Below are positions 16,689 to 25,053 of a stretch of 64,000 nt of DNA, piece by piece. The stretch comes from Clostridiales bacterium SIT11. GTDB lineage: Bacteria > Bacillota > Clostridia > Tissierellales > Peptoniphilaceae. A program made the position numbers and the translations under genes. Each line of letters opens with the position of its first letter. The stretch's first letter is position 1. The notes under the pieces are model-generated. The model saw nothing but the letters and a program-made list of their open reading frames with translations. It did not search any database and was not told the DNA's origin. The stretch is taken from assembly GCA_001299455.1 (NCBI GenBank), contig CYUK01000003.1:1-64000 (forward strand), read 5' to 3'.

Positions 16689-17200
16689 TTGCCTGTTATG
16701 GAGATAGCTTAACCTATGGCTTCGGCCTTGTAGAGGGCCGGAAGTGGATTGACCTGGTCAACAAAGAAGGATATGACTTAAAAAATTATGGAATCAACGG
16801 AGAAACTCTCCTACAAATTCGCCAACGAGTGAAGAAGGATGCACCCCAGGGGAGGGTCTTTGTCATGGGAGGCACCAATGACTTTGCCATGGACTTGTCT
16901 GTGGACCTGGTTTTTGATGTCTACCAGGACCTGGCTAGCTATTTTTCCCAAAGAGGGGTGGATGCCCTCTTTGGGATTCCCCTACCGGCCGATCCAGAGA
17001 GTTATATCCAAAAATCCCTAGCCCTAAAGCTTGAAGACCTTCATGAACGAATATTAAAAACTTTCCCTAGGGAAGAGTTAGTTGATTTTTATGGGGCCTT
17101 TAGTCCTTATGATGACAAGTATTTTTTTGATGATGTCCACCCCAACAAGCTAGGGGCGGAGAAAATGGCGGAAGTTTTCCTAAAAGAAGTGGATTTATAA
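16685..17200 (+). CDS. SGNH/GDSL-type esterase
   Basis: 171 residues. The GDS block (MIACYGDSLTYGFG, Ser at residue 8), the oxyanion Gly (NYGINGETLLQI), the GTND block (VMGGTNDFAMD) and the C-terminal DDVHPNKLG with the catalytic Asp and His are all present, so it should be an active cytosolic hydrolase; no signal peptide is seen. Substrate unknown. ATGA overlap with thrS suggests translation from the same transcript. Confidence 0.87.
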   Translation: MIACYGDSLTYGFGLVEGRKWIDLVNKEGYDLKNYGINGETLLQIRQRVKKDAPQGRVFVMGGTNDFAMDLSVDLVFDVYQDLASYFSQRGVDALFGIPLPADPESYIQKSLALKLEDLHERILKTFPREELVDFYGAFSPYDDKYFFDDVHPNKLGAEKMAEVFLKEVDL

Positions 17201-17210
17201 GAGGTGACCT

Positions 17211-18311
17211 ATGTCTAAGTTAAGAAATTACTTGCATACGACGACGAGAAGAGAAAAGATTCTTCTCTTCGTCTTTTTTTGTATTCTTCTGGTTTTTGCT
17301 TATATCCAATTTTTGGTAAAGCCCCTAGAAGAAAAAATTTATGCCCAGGAAATCCTCAAGACGGAGGACCCCATAAGAAGGTATAGGGAAGAAGAGGTCC
17401 AGGAGATCCTGGAAAGAGAAAAGGACAAACTAGGAGCCTATGGCCCTGTAAAGGAAGTGGACCGGCAATTGGACCAGGAAAAGGACTACACCCTCCATGT
17501 TTTTTTAGAAGTGGAGACAGAAAAGGACCAGGTTTCTTCTTTCTTAAAGGCTTTAAAAGAGTCTACATATTTGCAGGGACAAAAACTCACCAAGGAGAAG
17601 GGCAATTATCGGTTGGAAGTGGACCTTGCCTTTCCCCTAAACCTAGATGTAGCCTATTGGCCTACGCCGGCAAGTCCAGACCAGGGACCCCAGGAGGAGG
17701 TCAAGAACGTCAAGGCGGAGAGGCAACAAGAACCTGTCCAGCTAGGGGACAAGGAAGCTCCAAGGAGTTCTGAAAAACCCAATCCGGCCAAGAAGACAGA
17801 AAAGGCAGGTCCAAAAAAGATTACCACCAAGCCTGTAGAAAAGCCCAAAGTCAAGGAAGTTGTCAAGAAAAGGGAAGAAAGGAAGCTAAAGGAAGTGACA
17901 CCCCTTCCTCCAGCCAAGAAGAAAGAAGAGAAAAAAGATTTACAGGCCAAAACAGCCTTCAAGGCCAAGGAAAAACCCAGCTTTCAAGACTTCCAAGTTT
18001 ATGGGGCGGAGGAGAGCAATTTAATTTTAAGGGAATTGGAAGATGGCTATGAATTTTCTTATTTTAGTCCAGACCAGGATTCCAGCCTCTATGAATTTAG
18101 TTTTCAGCCCCTGCCAGCAAGAAACTTAGGCCTAGAAGCAAAAAGTGACCGCCTGGGGAAGGTCTACCTTCTTTCTTTAACAGAAGACCAGGTTCTCCAG
18201 ATTTATTCCTATGAAGAAGCCCTGGAGAAAAATATTTCTACGATTGGCATTTATTATGAGCCCTTGGAAGACCAAAGAGCAGATATTCTCCATCTTTGGG
18301 TGAAGCCATGA
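17211..18311 (+). CDS. PilO-like membrane protein with Lys/Pro-rich linker, pseudopilin cluster
   Basis: 366 residues. A short cytosolic N-terminus, one membrane segment (about 17-37, LLFVFFCILLVFAYIQFLV), a helical region, a ferredoxin-like piece (YTLHVFLEVETEKDQVSSFL), then a long Lys/Pro/Glu-rich linker (about 155-255) and a C-terminal beta-rich domain. The topology matches PilO/GspM inner-membrane alignment proteins of type IV pili and type II secretion; the sequence itself is not clearly assigned. It is the first of five overlapping genes, three of which encode prepilin-like proteins, which supports the guess. Confidence 0.5.
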   Translation: MSKLRNYLHTTTRREKILLFVFFCILLVFAYIQFLVKPLEEKIYAQEILKTEDPIRRYREEEVQEILEREKDKLGAYGPVKEVDRQLDQEKDYTLHVFLEVETEKDQVSSFLKALKESTYLQGQKLTKEKGNYRLEVDLAFPLNLDVAYWPTPASPDQGPQEEVKNVKAERQQEPVQLGDKEAPRSSEKPNPAKKTEKAGPKKITTKPVEKPKVKEVVKKREERKLKEVTPLPPAKKKEEKKDLQAKTAFKAKEKPSFQDFQVYGAEESNLILRELEDGYEFSYFSPDQDSSLYEFSFQPLPARNLGLEAKSDRLGKVYLLSLTEDQVLQIYSYEEALEKNISTIGIYYEPLEDQRADILHLWVKP

Positions 18312-18736
18312 AAAGAGGGTTTTCTTTACTGGAAGTCCTTGTAACCCTAGGAATTTTGGCCCTACTTTTTGCCGTTATCTTGCCAAATTTTTCCTACGTC
18401 CAGGACAGGAAAGAAAAAATGAAGATGGAGGAGATGACCACCAACCTCTTAAGGGCCCGGCGGCTGGCCCTGGAAGGCCATACTCCTATCCAGGTCCAGT
18501 TTAAAGGGGAAAGCTATGGTCTTTATAAAAAATCCATCTGCCTTTTCAGTGAGGATTATGGGGAAAGTCTCCAGCTGATTTCTGAGGAGGCCGGGATACG
18601 GTTTACATCCACAGGAAGGCCGGATAATACGGCCCGAAGCTTAATTTTTAAGGGAAATAGAAAGACCTATCGGTTGATTGTGGCTCCTGTCACAGGCCAG
18701 GTTCGCTGGGAGGTGGACAATGAAGAAAGGTTTTAG
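18308..18736 (+). CDS. Type IV prepilin-like protein (GspH/FimT-like)
   Basis: 142 residues. The N-terminus MKRG-FSLLEVLVTLGILAL is a class III signal: short basic leader, Gly before the cleavage point, Phe+1 and Glu+5, followed by the hydrophobic pilin helix. The rest resembles minor pseudopilins of the GspH/FimT kind. Start at 18308 gives this leader; it overlaps the previous stop as ATGA. Would need a prepilin peptidase, not present in this window. Confidence 0.85.
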   Translation: MKRGFSLLEVLVTLGILALLFAVILPNFSYVQDRKEKMKMEEMTTNLLRARRLALEGHTPIQVQFKGESYGLYKKSICLFSEDYGESLQLISEEAGIRFTSTGRPDNTARSLIFKGNRKTYRLIVAPVTGQVRWEVDNEERF

Positions 18737-19061
18737 TTTACTGGAAGTAGTCCTGGCCTTGGCTCTCTTTGCCCTTGTGGTCTACTGTCTCTATCCCATC
18801 TACTACACCGTGGTCAAGGAAGTCCAGGTGGGCCATAGGGAGGACCAGATCTTAGAAATTGCCAAAAATGTCTATGAAAAAAGGCGGGCTGGGCAGGTGC
18901 CGGAAATGAACTATAGGGTTCAGGGACAAAACTACCAGCTGGAAGAAAAAGTGGTCCAAGAAAAAGAAGAATGGATAAAGTTCGAGTGGACCCTAAAAGG
19001 AGGTGACCATGAAAAAACCTGGACAGCCCTTATCCCCAAGGAGGGGGTTCACGCTCCTTGA
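18720..19061 (+). CDS. Prepilin-like protein
   Basis: 113 residues. MKKG-FSLLEVVLALALFAL is a prepilin leader with Glu+5. The globular part is short and not recognised. Start at ATG 18720 is chosen for the leader and the GAGGTGG just upstream; it overlaps the preceding gene by 17 nt and is overlapped by the next. Confidence 0.82.
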   Translation: MKKGFSLLEVVLALALFALVVYCLYPIYYTVVKEVQVGHREDQILEIAKNVYEKRRAGQVPEMNYRVQGQNYQLEEKVVQEKEEWIKFEWTLKGGDHEKTWTALIPKEGVHAP

Positions 19062-19548
19062 ATTGATCCTAGCCCTGGGAATCGCCAGTTTAATCATCCT
19101 GGTCATCTATCAAATTTTTTTCCTCTCTTTAAGGGAAACGGACAAGTTTAAAGAGTCCATCAACCGTCATGAGGAAATATACTATGCCTTAAACTATATG
19201 GAGGGGGAAATTTTATCCAGCCAGGAAATTTGGAAGGTCCAAAGGGGAGGAAGGACCCAATATATTTTGGTCCACTTCAATCCCCAGGGGCAAAGACGGA
19301 AAAGTCACCTTGTTTACTATGACCTGAATGAGGATGGCAGGCTCTTTCGCTATGGCTGGTATAGTACTGTCCAGGACCGAGAGCATTTTTCCTTTGACAA
19401 TAATCCCGGGAAAAATAAACTGGCTGGAGACATTGAGGACTTTCAAATTCAGACTTCAGACCAGGCGATGACCTTAAAGTTAAGGACCAAGGAGGGAGGG
19501 GACTTTGAAAAAACTGTTGCAAGGCGGTGGCCAATTCAAGAAAGCTAA
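19009..19548 (+). CDS. Prepilin-like protein (GspJ/PilW-like)
   Basis: 179 residues. The leader MKKPGQPLSPRRG-FTLLEL is longer than usual but has Gly-1, Phe+1 and Glu+5 and the following helix ILALGIASLIILVIYQIFF. The globular part with YYALNYMEGEILSS resembles GspJ/PilW minor pseudopilins. ATG 19009 follows a full AAGGAGGTGA. It overlaps both neighbours. Confidence 0.82.
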   Translation: MKKPGQPLSPRRGFTLLELILALGIASLIILVIYQIFFLSLRETDKFKESINRHEEIYYALNYMEGEILSSQEIWKVQRGGRTQYILVHFNPQGQRRKSHLVYYDLNEDGRLFRYGWYSTVQDREHFSFDNNPGKNKLAGDIEDFQIQTSDQAMTLKLRTKEGGDFEKTVARRWPIQES

Positions 19549-20404
19549 AAGGGGCTATGTCTACATAACGGTCCTTTTTATTGCCTTTTTCCTCTTTGTC
19601 CTAGTGAGCTTTCTTTTAGCGGCCACCAACCAGGAGGGAATTTTTAGCCGAAGTAAGTGGGAAAATTTTACAGAAGACCTGGCTGTAGAAGATCTTTTTA
19701 TAGAGGCCAGCTCTCCCAGTCAGTTAAAAGACCTGGAAAAAAACTTTCTAGAAAGAAGGGTCCAGGGGAAGGAATTTTCCAAAACTTGGCGGCTAAGGGA
19801 AATGGACTTGACCTTGGAAGTTAGGGATTGGACCCGAAACCAGGGTTTCCTGGAGGGAAAGGCCAAGAACAGGGTTAAGAGGGGGGACCTCTACTTGTTC
19901 CATCCAATCTTTGAAAAAGAAATTCCCTATTTAGGCCCGGAAGATTGGACAGGGGAATTAAAAGAAAAAATTCCTCAGTTCATGGAAAATCCCAGCCTCA
20001 ACCGGGGAAATTTTATCCAAGTCGGGCCAGACCAGGAAGTGATCCTAAAGGAAGAGGGGAAGGACCTGGTTTTCTATCAAGGAGAAAGTCCCCTTTATCG
20101 CCAGCAAAAAACAAAGTCCTTCTACCTAGAAAATCAAGGAGTTATAGAAATTTTCGGGCCTCTATCCTTTAGTGGCATTCTGGTAAACAAGGGAGAAATT
20201 TCAGGCTCGGATGGTCTTTTGAGGGGCTTGTATTTTTCAGACAAGGCAAGTCCTTTAAAGGTTCGGGGCCAAGTCTTAGGAGCTGGAAGGGCCCAGGATG
20301 TGGTCTACGACCAGGAGGAGGCCTATAAGGAATTTCAGAAGCTTCCCTTCTTTTTTGACTTTCGCTTGAAAAATATTCAATCCAGACCCCATGATTATTT
20401 TTAA
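19505..20404 (+). CDS. PilX-like membrane-anchored protein, end of pseudopilin cluster
   Basis: 299 residues, start TTG 19505 behind GGAGGGAGG. An N-terminal basic stretch and one membrane helix (about 20-42: YITVLFIAFFLFVLVSFLLA) precede a 250-residue extracytoplasmic part. It lacks the exact F/E prepilin motif but position and topology resemble PilX/GspK-like proteins that close such clusters. The C-terminal part has a beta-rich region (NQGVIEIFGPLSFSGILVN). Function unproven. Confidence 0.6.
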   Translation: MKKLLQGGGQFKKAKRGYVYITVLFIAFFLFVLVSFLLAATNQEGIFSRSKWENFTEDLAVEDLFIEASSPSQLKDLEKNFLERRVQGKEFSKTWRLREMDLTLEVRDWTRNQGFLEGKAKNRVKRGDLYLFHPIFEKEIPYLGPEDWTGELKEKIPQFMENPSLNRGNFIQVGPDQEVILKEEGKDLVFYQGESPLYRQQKTKSFYLENQGVIEIFGPLSFSGILVNKGEISGSDGLLRGLYFSDKASPLKVRGQVLGAGRAQDVVYDQEEAYKEFQKLPFFFDFRLKNIQSRPHDYF

Positions 20405-20411
20405 CTAAGTC

Positions 20412-20441
20412 TTGAATCCCAAGGACCCTTCTTGTTATAAT
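20412..20441 (+). promoter_or_regulatory. Promoter of efp
   Basis: TTGAAT (20412-20417), 18-nt spacer, TATAAT (20436-20441), just after the pseudopilin cluster. Confidence 0.75.
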
Positions 20442-20471
20442 AGAAGTACAATATATTGAGGAGGATGACAA

Positions 20472-21029
20472 ATGATTTCAGCAGGAGATTTTCGCAAGGG
20501 ATTAACATTTGAAATGGATGGAGATGTGTACGAAGTTATTGACTTTCAACACGTTAAACCAGGTAAAGGGGCAGCTTTTGTTCGGGCTAAAATCCGTTCT
20601 GTCCTATCTGGAGGCATTAAAGATACAACCTTTAACCCATCTGAAAAATTTGAAAAAGCAACAATTCAAACCAAGGAAATGCAATACTTATACAATGATG
20701 GGACCTTGTACTATTTTATGGACAATGAAACCTATGAGCAAATTCCCTTGGAAAAAGATGCAGTTGAAGAGGCTATGAACTTCGTCCGTGAAAATGACAA
20801 TGTGACAATCAACTTTTATCAAGGGAAACCTTTTAATGTATCTGCTGCAAACTTTGTTGAACTAGAAGTGACATTTACCGAGCCAGGTGTCAAGGGGGAT
20901 ACATCCTCTGGCGGAACCAAACCTGCCACTGTTGAAACCGGCTTTAAAATAAATGTGCCTCTCTTCGTCAATATAGGTGATGTAATCCGTATCGATACTC
21001 GTTCAGGCGAGTATATGTCCCGTGTCTAA
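20472..21029 (+). CDS. efp: Elongation factor P
   Basis: 185 residues; relieves ribosome stalling at polyproline. KOW-like N-domain with [21 protein letters not shown]-type loop (positions about 27-47, modifiable Lys in KPGKG at about residue 32), middle and C-terminal OB domains ending [20 protein letters not shown] follows GAGGAGG. The next gene starts within 11 nt. Confidence 0.97.
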   Translation: MISAGDFRKGLTFEMDGDVYEVIDFQHVKPGKGAAFVRAKIRSVLSGGIKDTTFNPSEKFEKATIQTKEMQYLYNDGTLYYFMDNETYEQIPLEKDAVEEAMNFVRENDNVTINFYQGKPFNVSAANFVELEVTFTEPGVKGDTSSGGTKPATVETGFKINVPLFVNIGDVIRIDTRSGEYMSRV

Positions 21030-21039
21030 GGAGGATTCT

Positions 21040-21405
21040 ATGGACTCTATTATTAAAAAGGTAGCCTACCTACAAGGTTTAGCTGAAGGACAAGAAATTG
21101 AGGATAGCAAGGAAGGCAAAATTATTGTTGAAACAGTAAAATTGCTAGCCGATGTTATTGATGAATTACGAGGGCAAATTGAAGAACTAGAAGATTATGT
21201 AGACATCTTGGAACAAGATTTAACGGATCTTGAAGACTACACCTATGATGAATTTGAGGACGACTTTGATTTAGACGACTATGATCTAGATGACTACGAC
21301 ATAGACCTCTATGACAGCCTAGATGATTATGATGATTTTGACCTTTGTGATGAAGGTTGTGATTGCAAAGAATGTGAAAGCGACAATCTAGATGATGTAG
21401 AATAA
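21040..21405 (+). CDS. CD1247-type N-domain protein with Asp/Tyr-rich region and Cys cluster
   Basis: 121 residues. Residues 1-55 (MDSIIKKVAYLQGLAEG) match a small helical domain seen in clostridial proteins next to efp; then comes an Asp/Tyr/Leu-rich repeat-like stretch (about 65-105, DLDDYDLDDYDIDLYD) and a cysteine cluster CDEGCDCKEC near the C-terminus that could hold a metal. Start ATG 21040 is chosen for AAGGAGG 13 nt upstream; a GTG at 21022 is less likely. Function unknown. Confidence 0.75.
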   Translation: MDSIIKKVAYLQGLAEGQEIEDSKEGKIIVETVKLLADVIDELRGQIEELEDYVDILEQDLTDLEDYTYDEFEDDFDLDDYDLDDYDIDLYDSLDDYDDFDLCDEGCDCKECESDNLDDVE

Positions 21406-21410
21406 GAAAA

Positions 21411-21438
21411 AAAAGGAAGGGGCAACCCTTCTTTTTTT
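21411..21438 (+). terminator. Terminator after the efp operon
   Basis: GAAGGG (21416-21421), GCAA loop, CCCTTC (21426-21431), then T7; an A tract precedes the stem. Confidence 0.88.
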
Positions 21439-21455
21439 GTGGCCAAATCCAGGCC

Positions 21456-21484
21456 TAGACAAGAAGAGGGGAATGGATTATAAT
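21456..21484 (+). promoter_or_regulatory. Promoter of the GH18 gene
   Basis: TAGACA (21456-21461), 17-nt spacer, TATAAT (21479-21484). Confidence 0.75.
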
Positions 21485-21517
21485 AAATATATTCATGCCA
21501 AAGAGAAAGGACGTTAT

Positions 21518-23182
21518 ATGAAAAAAGTACTTGGAATATTACTGGCCCTCATTCTCATTTTAGGTGCTGGTGGCTACTTTGCTTACCGACTGATGAACCG
21601 TGGTTCAGGTCGAGTTTCAGAACGAGTGGACACCCTCCAATTTATTAGCGATGGCAAGACACAAGATGTAACAGACTATGCCATGGTTGATGGCCAATTT
21701 TACTTAAGTGTAGACTATATCAAAGAAAATTTAGATGACAGCATTTACTATGACAAGCAAGACAACATTATTACCCTGGCCAACAAGACCGGCTTAAAAC
21801 GCTTTACACCAGGTAAGTCCAGTTATAGTTTAAATGAGTCTCAAATGGAATTAAGAGACCCTATCCTGGAAAAAGATGGAAAGGTCCTACTTCCGACTGA
21901 AGCCTTTATCCAAGATTACCCTGTAGACTTTCGCTACCACAAGGAAAGCAAGACCATGACCCTGGATTTTAAGGACATGAACTATGCTGTAGGCAAGGCT
22001 CTAGAAGGCACCCTCCTAAGAGAGGCTCCCAAGTCCAATGCCCCCTACTTAACTCGATTAACTGGAAAAGAAAAGGTCATTTTCTATGGAGAAGAAGGGG
22101 ATTTTTACCGGGTGCGCCTGGAAAATGGGTATGGAGGCTATATTTTAAAGGCCAACTGTAAAGTAGATTTTCGTGAAAACAAGTTTAAATCTCCCCTAGC
22201 AAAAAATGAAGAGGCTCAAGCATTTGAGCCTCTTCATCTCACATGGGACTATACCTATGGCAATGAAACAGCAACCAGAATCCAGGCCATAGGCCCCCTA
22301 CCTGGGGTGGATGTCATTGTCCCCACCTGGTTTTCCATTAAAGACAAGGAGGCCAATTTAATTGACCGGGGAAATATTGACTATGTCAACCGCTACCGGG
22401 CTTTAGGCATTGATGTCTGGGGCTATATCGACAATAGTTTTGACCCAGATATTACCCATGCCAGCCTGACTTCGACTAAGAAAAGGCAAAAAATTTTACG
22501 GCAAATCCTGGCCCTTTTACGGAAGTACCAAATGAAGGGGATTAATGTGGACTTTGAGCACGTCCGCCCAGAAGATGGCCCCTATATTACCCAATTTGTT
22601 CAAGAATTAAAGGCCCTTTGTCAAGACAAGGACATTAAAATCAGTGTGGATGTAACTCCTCAAATTACAAAAGATCCGGAAAAACAAATTTATGACCGGG
22701 AAAAACTAGGCCAGGCAGCGGACTACTTAGTCCTCATGGCCTATGACCAGCACTGGTCCTCTTCCGACAAGGCAGGATCTGTGGCAGAATACTCTTGGGT
22801 GGAATCCCACTTAAATACCCTATTTCGGACGGTAGACAAGGAAAAAATTATCCTGGGCGTTCCCCTTTATACCCGGCTTTGGACGGAAGAAAATGGGAAA
22901 GTCCAAAGTAAAAATATCTCTATGGCCCAAGTCCAAGAATTCCTGGCCAAAACAGGAGCCCAACCCAAGTGGGATGATAAAATTAAGCAGTATGTCGTGG
23001 ACACCAACCAAGGGAAAATCTGGATTGAAGATGAAAACTCCTTGAAGTACAAGGCCAGCCTAGTTCCAAAATATGGCCTTCCAGGCCTGGCTTCCTGGAA
23101 AAAGGGCTTTGAAACTCCCAATATTTGGCCTGTCTTAGATACCAGCATCCACCAAGGGAAAAAAGAGAGCCTAGGAATTTGA
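21518..23182 (+). CDS. Secreted glycosyl hydrolase family 18 protein with SH3-like domain
   Basis: 554 residues. A signal anchor (residues 4-24, LGILLALILILGAGGYFAY), a copper-amine-oxidase N-domain-like region (about 40-150), an SH3b-like segment (about 155-215, EGTLLREAPKSNAPYLTRL), and a GH18 barrel (about 230-550) with GINVDFEHVRPEDG holding the catalytic Glu of the DxE motif. Related proteins act on peptidoglycan or spore cortex (YaaH/SleL type), but no spore genes were seen, so cell-wall turnover is the more likely role. ATG 21518 follows AAAGGA; own promoter. Confidence 0.85.
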   Translation: MKKVLGILLALILILGAGGYFAYRLMNRGSGRVSERVDTLQFISDGKTQDVTDYAMVDGQFYLSVDYIKENLDDSIYYDKQDNIITLANKTGLKRFTPGKSSYSLNESQMELRDPILEKDGKVLLPTEAFIQDYPVDFRYHKESKTMTLDFKDMNYAVGKALEGTLLREAPKSNAPYLTRLTGKEKVIFYGEEGDFYRVRLENGYGGYILKANCKVDFRENKFKSPLAKNEEAQAFEPLHLTWDYTYGNETATRIQAIGPLPGVDVIVPTWFSIKDKEANLIDRGNIDYVNRYRALGIDVWGYIDNSFDPDITHASLTSTKKRQKILRQILALLRKYQMKGINVDFEHVRPEDGPYITQFVQELKALCQDKDIKISVDVTPQITKDPEKQIYDREKLGQAADYLVLMAYDQHWSSSDKAGSVAEYSWVESHLNTLFRTVDKEKIILGVPLYTRLWTEENGKVQSKNISMAQVQEFLAKTGAQPKWDDKIKQYVVDTNQGKIWIEDENSLKYKASLVPKYGLPGLASWKKGFETPNIWPVLDTSIHQGKKESLGI

Positions 23183-23207
23183 CCCAGACTGAAAAAGGCG
23201 GTATAAT
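23179..23207 (+). promoter_or_regulatory. Promoter of the phospholipase-like gene
   Basis: TTGACC (23179-23184, overlapping the preceding stop codon), 17-nt spacer, TATAAT (23202-23207). Confidence 0.75.
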
Positions 23208-23249
23208 AGGTTAGAAAGCCTATAGGCTAGTAAAAAAGGAGATGATCTT

Positions 23250-23894
23250 ATTTACTTTGATTGTCATAAAGAGATTGCATCCAATCTTTATAGCCATGTA
23301 GAAGAAAACTATGGTATCAAATTAAACAAAGATACCCTCTTGTGGGCATCTATTGCACCAGACCTTCTACCTTTCTTTAAATTTATACCCCATTACAAGG
23401 AAGAGTCGATTCACTATGTTGCTCGGCAAATTGTGGATTTAATTTACCTTTCTCAAAGGCATAATTTAGAAGACCAAGATCAATTTTTAAATAAATACTT
23501 TTCAAAAAAATTAGGCGTTGTATCCCACTATTTAGCAGATTACACCTGCTATCCCCACAGTCGGCGGATTCGGTGTACCAACGGAAAAAATAGTCGGGAC
23601 CACATCCAGTATGAAAAATCCTTAAATACCTATCTAAAGGACCATGATTTTAGGCAGGTTCCCTTGGAAAGCCTAGATTTGGATATTATGTCCTATCGGA
23701 AGATGCTAGGCCAGGTTAAGGACTATATTTCAGCGGCCATAGAAAGCTATGAAAAGCAAGAAACCACCTATGCCAATGATTTAAACTATGCGTTAACCTT
23801 AAACAAACGTGTTACTGACGGGATTCTCACTTGTGTAGATCCCCTAGTTGAAACGGCAATTCAAGCAAAGAAAAGCTCACTCATTACCATATGA
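23250..23894 (+). CDS. Zinc-dependent phospholipase C-like protein with probable ATT start
   Basis: 214 residues if started at ATT 23250. In that frame there is no ATG, GTG or TTG until TTG 23340, yet conserved-looking sequence (IYFDCHKEIASNLYSHVEEN) precedes it, and GGAG at 23238-23241 is spaced 8 nt from ATT. The protein fits the zinc-dependent phospholipase C / S1-P1-like superfamily: WASIAPDLLPFF, HYKEES, VSHYLADYTCYPHS and scattered conserved His and Asp. No signal peptide, so membrane-lipid hydrolysis outside the cell is doubtful. The 3' end overlaps a terminator. Confidence 0.7.
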   Translation: MYFDCHKEIASNLYSHVEENYGIKLNKDTLLWASIAPDLLPFFKFIPHYKEESIHYVARQIVDLIYLSQRHNLEDQDQFLNKYFSKKLGVVSHYLADYTCYPHSRRIRCTNGKNSRDHIQYEKSLNTYLKDHDFRQVPLESLDLDIMSYRKMLGQVKDYISAAIESYEKQETTYANDLNYALTLNKRVTDGILTCVDPLVETAIQAKKSSLITI

Positions 23895-23904
23895 TGAGCT
23901 TTTT
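23871..23904 (+). terminator. Terminator overlapping the end of the phospholipase-like gene
   Basis: AAAAGCTCA (23871-23879) pairs with TGAGCTTTT (23895-23903), continued by TCAT/ATGA (23881-23884 with 23891-23894); T run at the end. The stop codon is inside the stem. Confidence 0.85.
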
Positions 23905-23923
23905 CTAAGTTAAGGAGACAAGT

Positions 23924-24922
23924 ATGCAGAACAACTCAGATTGCAAATATTTAGACTTAAGAGAAACCCAAATCGCCATTAAATCTCTAAAAGATTACTT
24001 CCAAAGGGAGCTGGCCACTACCCTAAACCTGACCCGGGTCAGTGCCCCTCTTTTTGTCCGTCCAGAGACAGGCTTAAACGACAACTTAAGTGGCAATGAA
24101 AAGGCCGTGGCCTTTGAACTGCGAAAGTATGGGATTGGTGTGGAAATTGTCCAATCCTTGGCCAAATGGAAGCGCTATGCCCTGCGGAAGTATGGCTTCA
24201 ATGACTACGAAGGCATTTATGCAGACATGAATGCCATCCGGCCTGATGAAGAATTTGACAGTATTCACTCTATTTACGTGGACCAATGGGACTGGGAAAA
24301 AATTATTAAAAAGGAAGACCGGACAGAATCCTTTTTACACTATATTGTCCGGGAAATTTACTCTGTCTTCTTAAAAACGGACCGGTATATGGTCCATCTT
24401 TACCCCCATGTTCTGACAGCAAAATTACCTAAAGATATTTATTTTATTACTTCAGAAGAACTCCTACAAAGATATCCGGACCTATCTCCTAAGGAGAGAG
24501 AATATGCCATTTGCAAGGAAAAAAAGGCCGTTTTTCTCCAAGGGATTGGTGGGGACCTGTCCAATGGAGAACCCCACGATTTAAGAAGTCCAGACTATGA
24601 TGATTGGCTCTTAAATGGAGACATTCTTTTCTGGAATCCAACCACCAAAGATGTCATAGAACTGTCCTCTATGGGGATTCGGGTGGATGAAGACCGGTTA
24701 AAAATTCAAACAGAAATTGCTGGGACAGAGGACCGGCTAGAATTAGACTACCACCAGGCTCTTTTAAACCACGAACTTCCCTATACGGTAGGAGGGGGAA
24801 TAGGCCAGTCAAGGATTTGCCTTTTCTTTCTAGAGAAAAAACACATTGCGGAAGTTCAAGCCTCCGTGTGGTCTGACAACTTTGAAGACGAAGCCAACCG
24901 CCAGGGCTTAAATATTTTATAG
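23924..24922 (+). CDS. asnA: Aspartate--ammonia ligase (asparagine synthetase A)
   Basis: 332 residues; makes asparagine from aspartate and ammonia with ATP. Class II synthetase-like fold: SAPLFVRPETGLNDNLSG at 46-63, KWKRYALRKYGF, and GGGIGQSRICLFFL near the C-terminus are AsnA hallmarks. ATG follows AAGGAG. A terminator precedes it, so it likely relies on a promoter hidden in the upstream gene end or on read-through. Confidence 0.95.
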   Translation: MQNNSDCKYLDLRETQIAIKSLKDYFQRELATTLNLTRVSAPLFVRPETGLNDNLSGNEKAVAFELRKYGIGVEIVQSLAKWKRYALRKYGFNDYEGIYADMNAIRPDEEFDSIHSIYVDQWDWEKIIKKEDRTESFLHYIVREIYSVFLKTDRYMVHLYPHVLTAKLPKDIYFITSEELLQRYPDLSPKEREYAICKEKKAVFLQGIGGDLSNGEPHDLRSPDYDDWLLNGDILFWNPTTKDVIELSSMGIRVDEDRLKIQTEIAGTEDRLELDYHQALLNHELPYTVGGGIGQSRICLFFLEKKHIAEVQASVWSDNFEDEANRQGLNIL

Positions 24923-24950
24923 GTTTTTACAAATTTTCTATAAAAGATGG

Positions 24951-24981
24951 ATATCCACCAGGCTGCTGGTGGATATTTTAT
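24951..24981 (+). terminator. Hairpin after asnA
   Basis: ATATCCACCA (24951-24960) pairs with TGGTGGATAT (24967-24976), loop GGCTGC, tail TTTTAT. Probable terminator. 24982-25053 shows nothing else certain before the next ribosome binding site. Confidence 0.65.
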
Positions 24982-25053
24982 GCTATAAATTGATTTTGGA
25001 CCAGGTGCCAGCCAGGAGTTGGTTGAGAGTGCCTTATAAAAAGGAGGAGATCC

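Noticed and set aside
17654-17968. 104-codon minus-strand frame inside the PilO-like gene
   Set aside because: Shadow of the Lys/Pro-rich coding region on the other strand; hydrophobic composition results from complementary codons.
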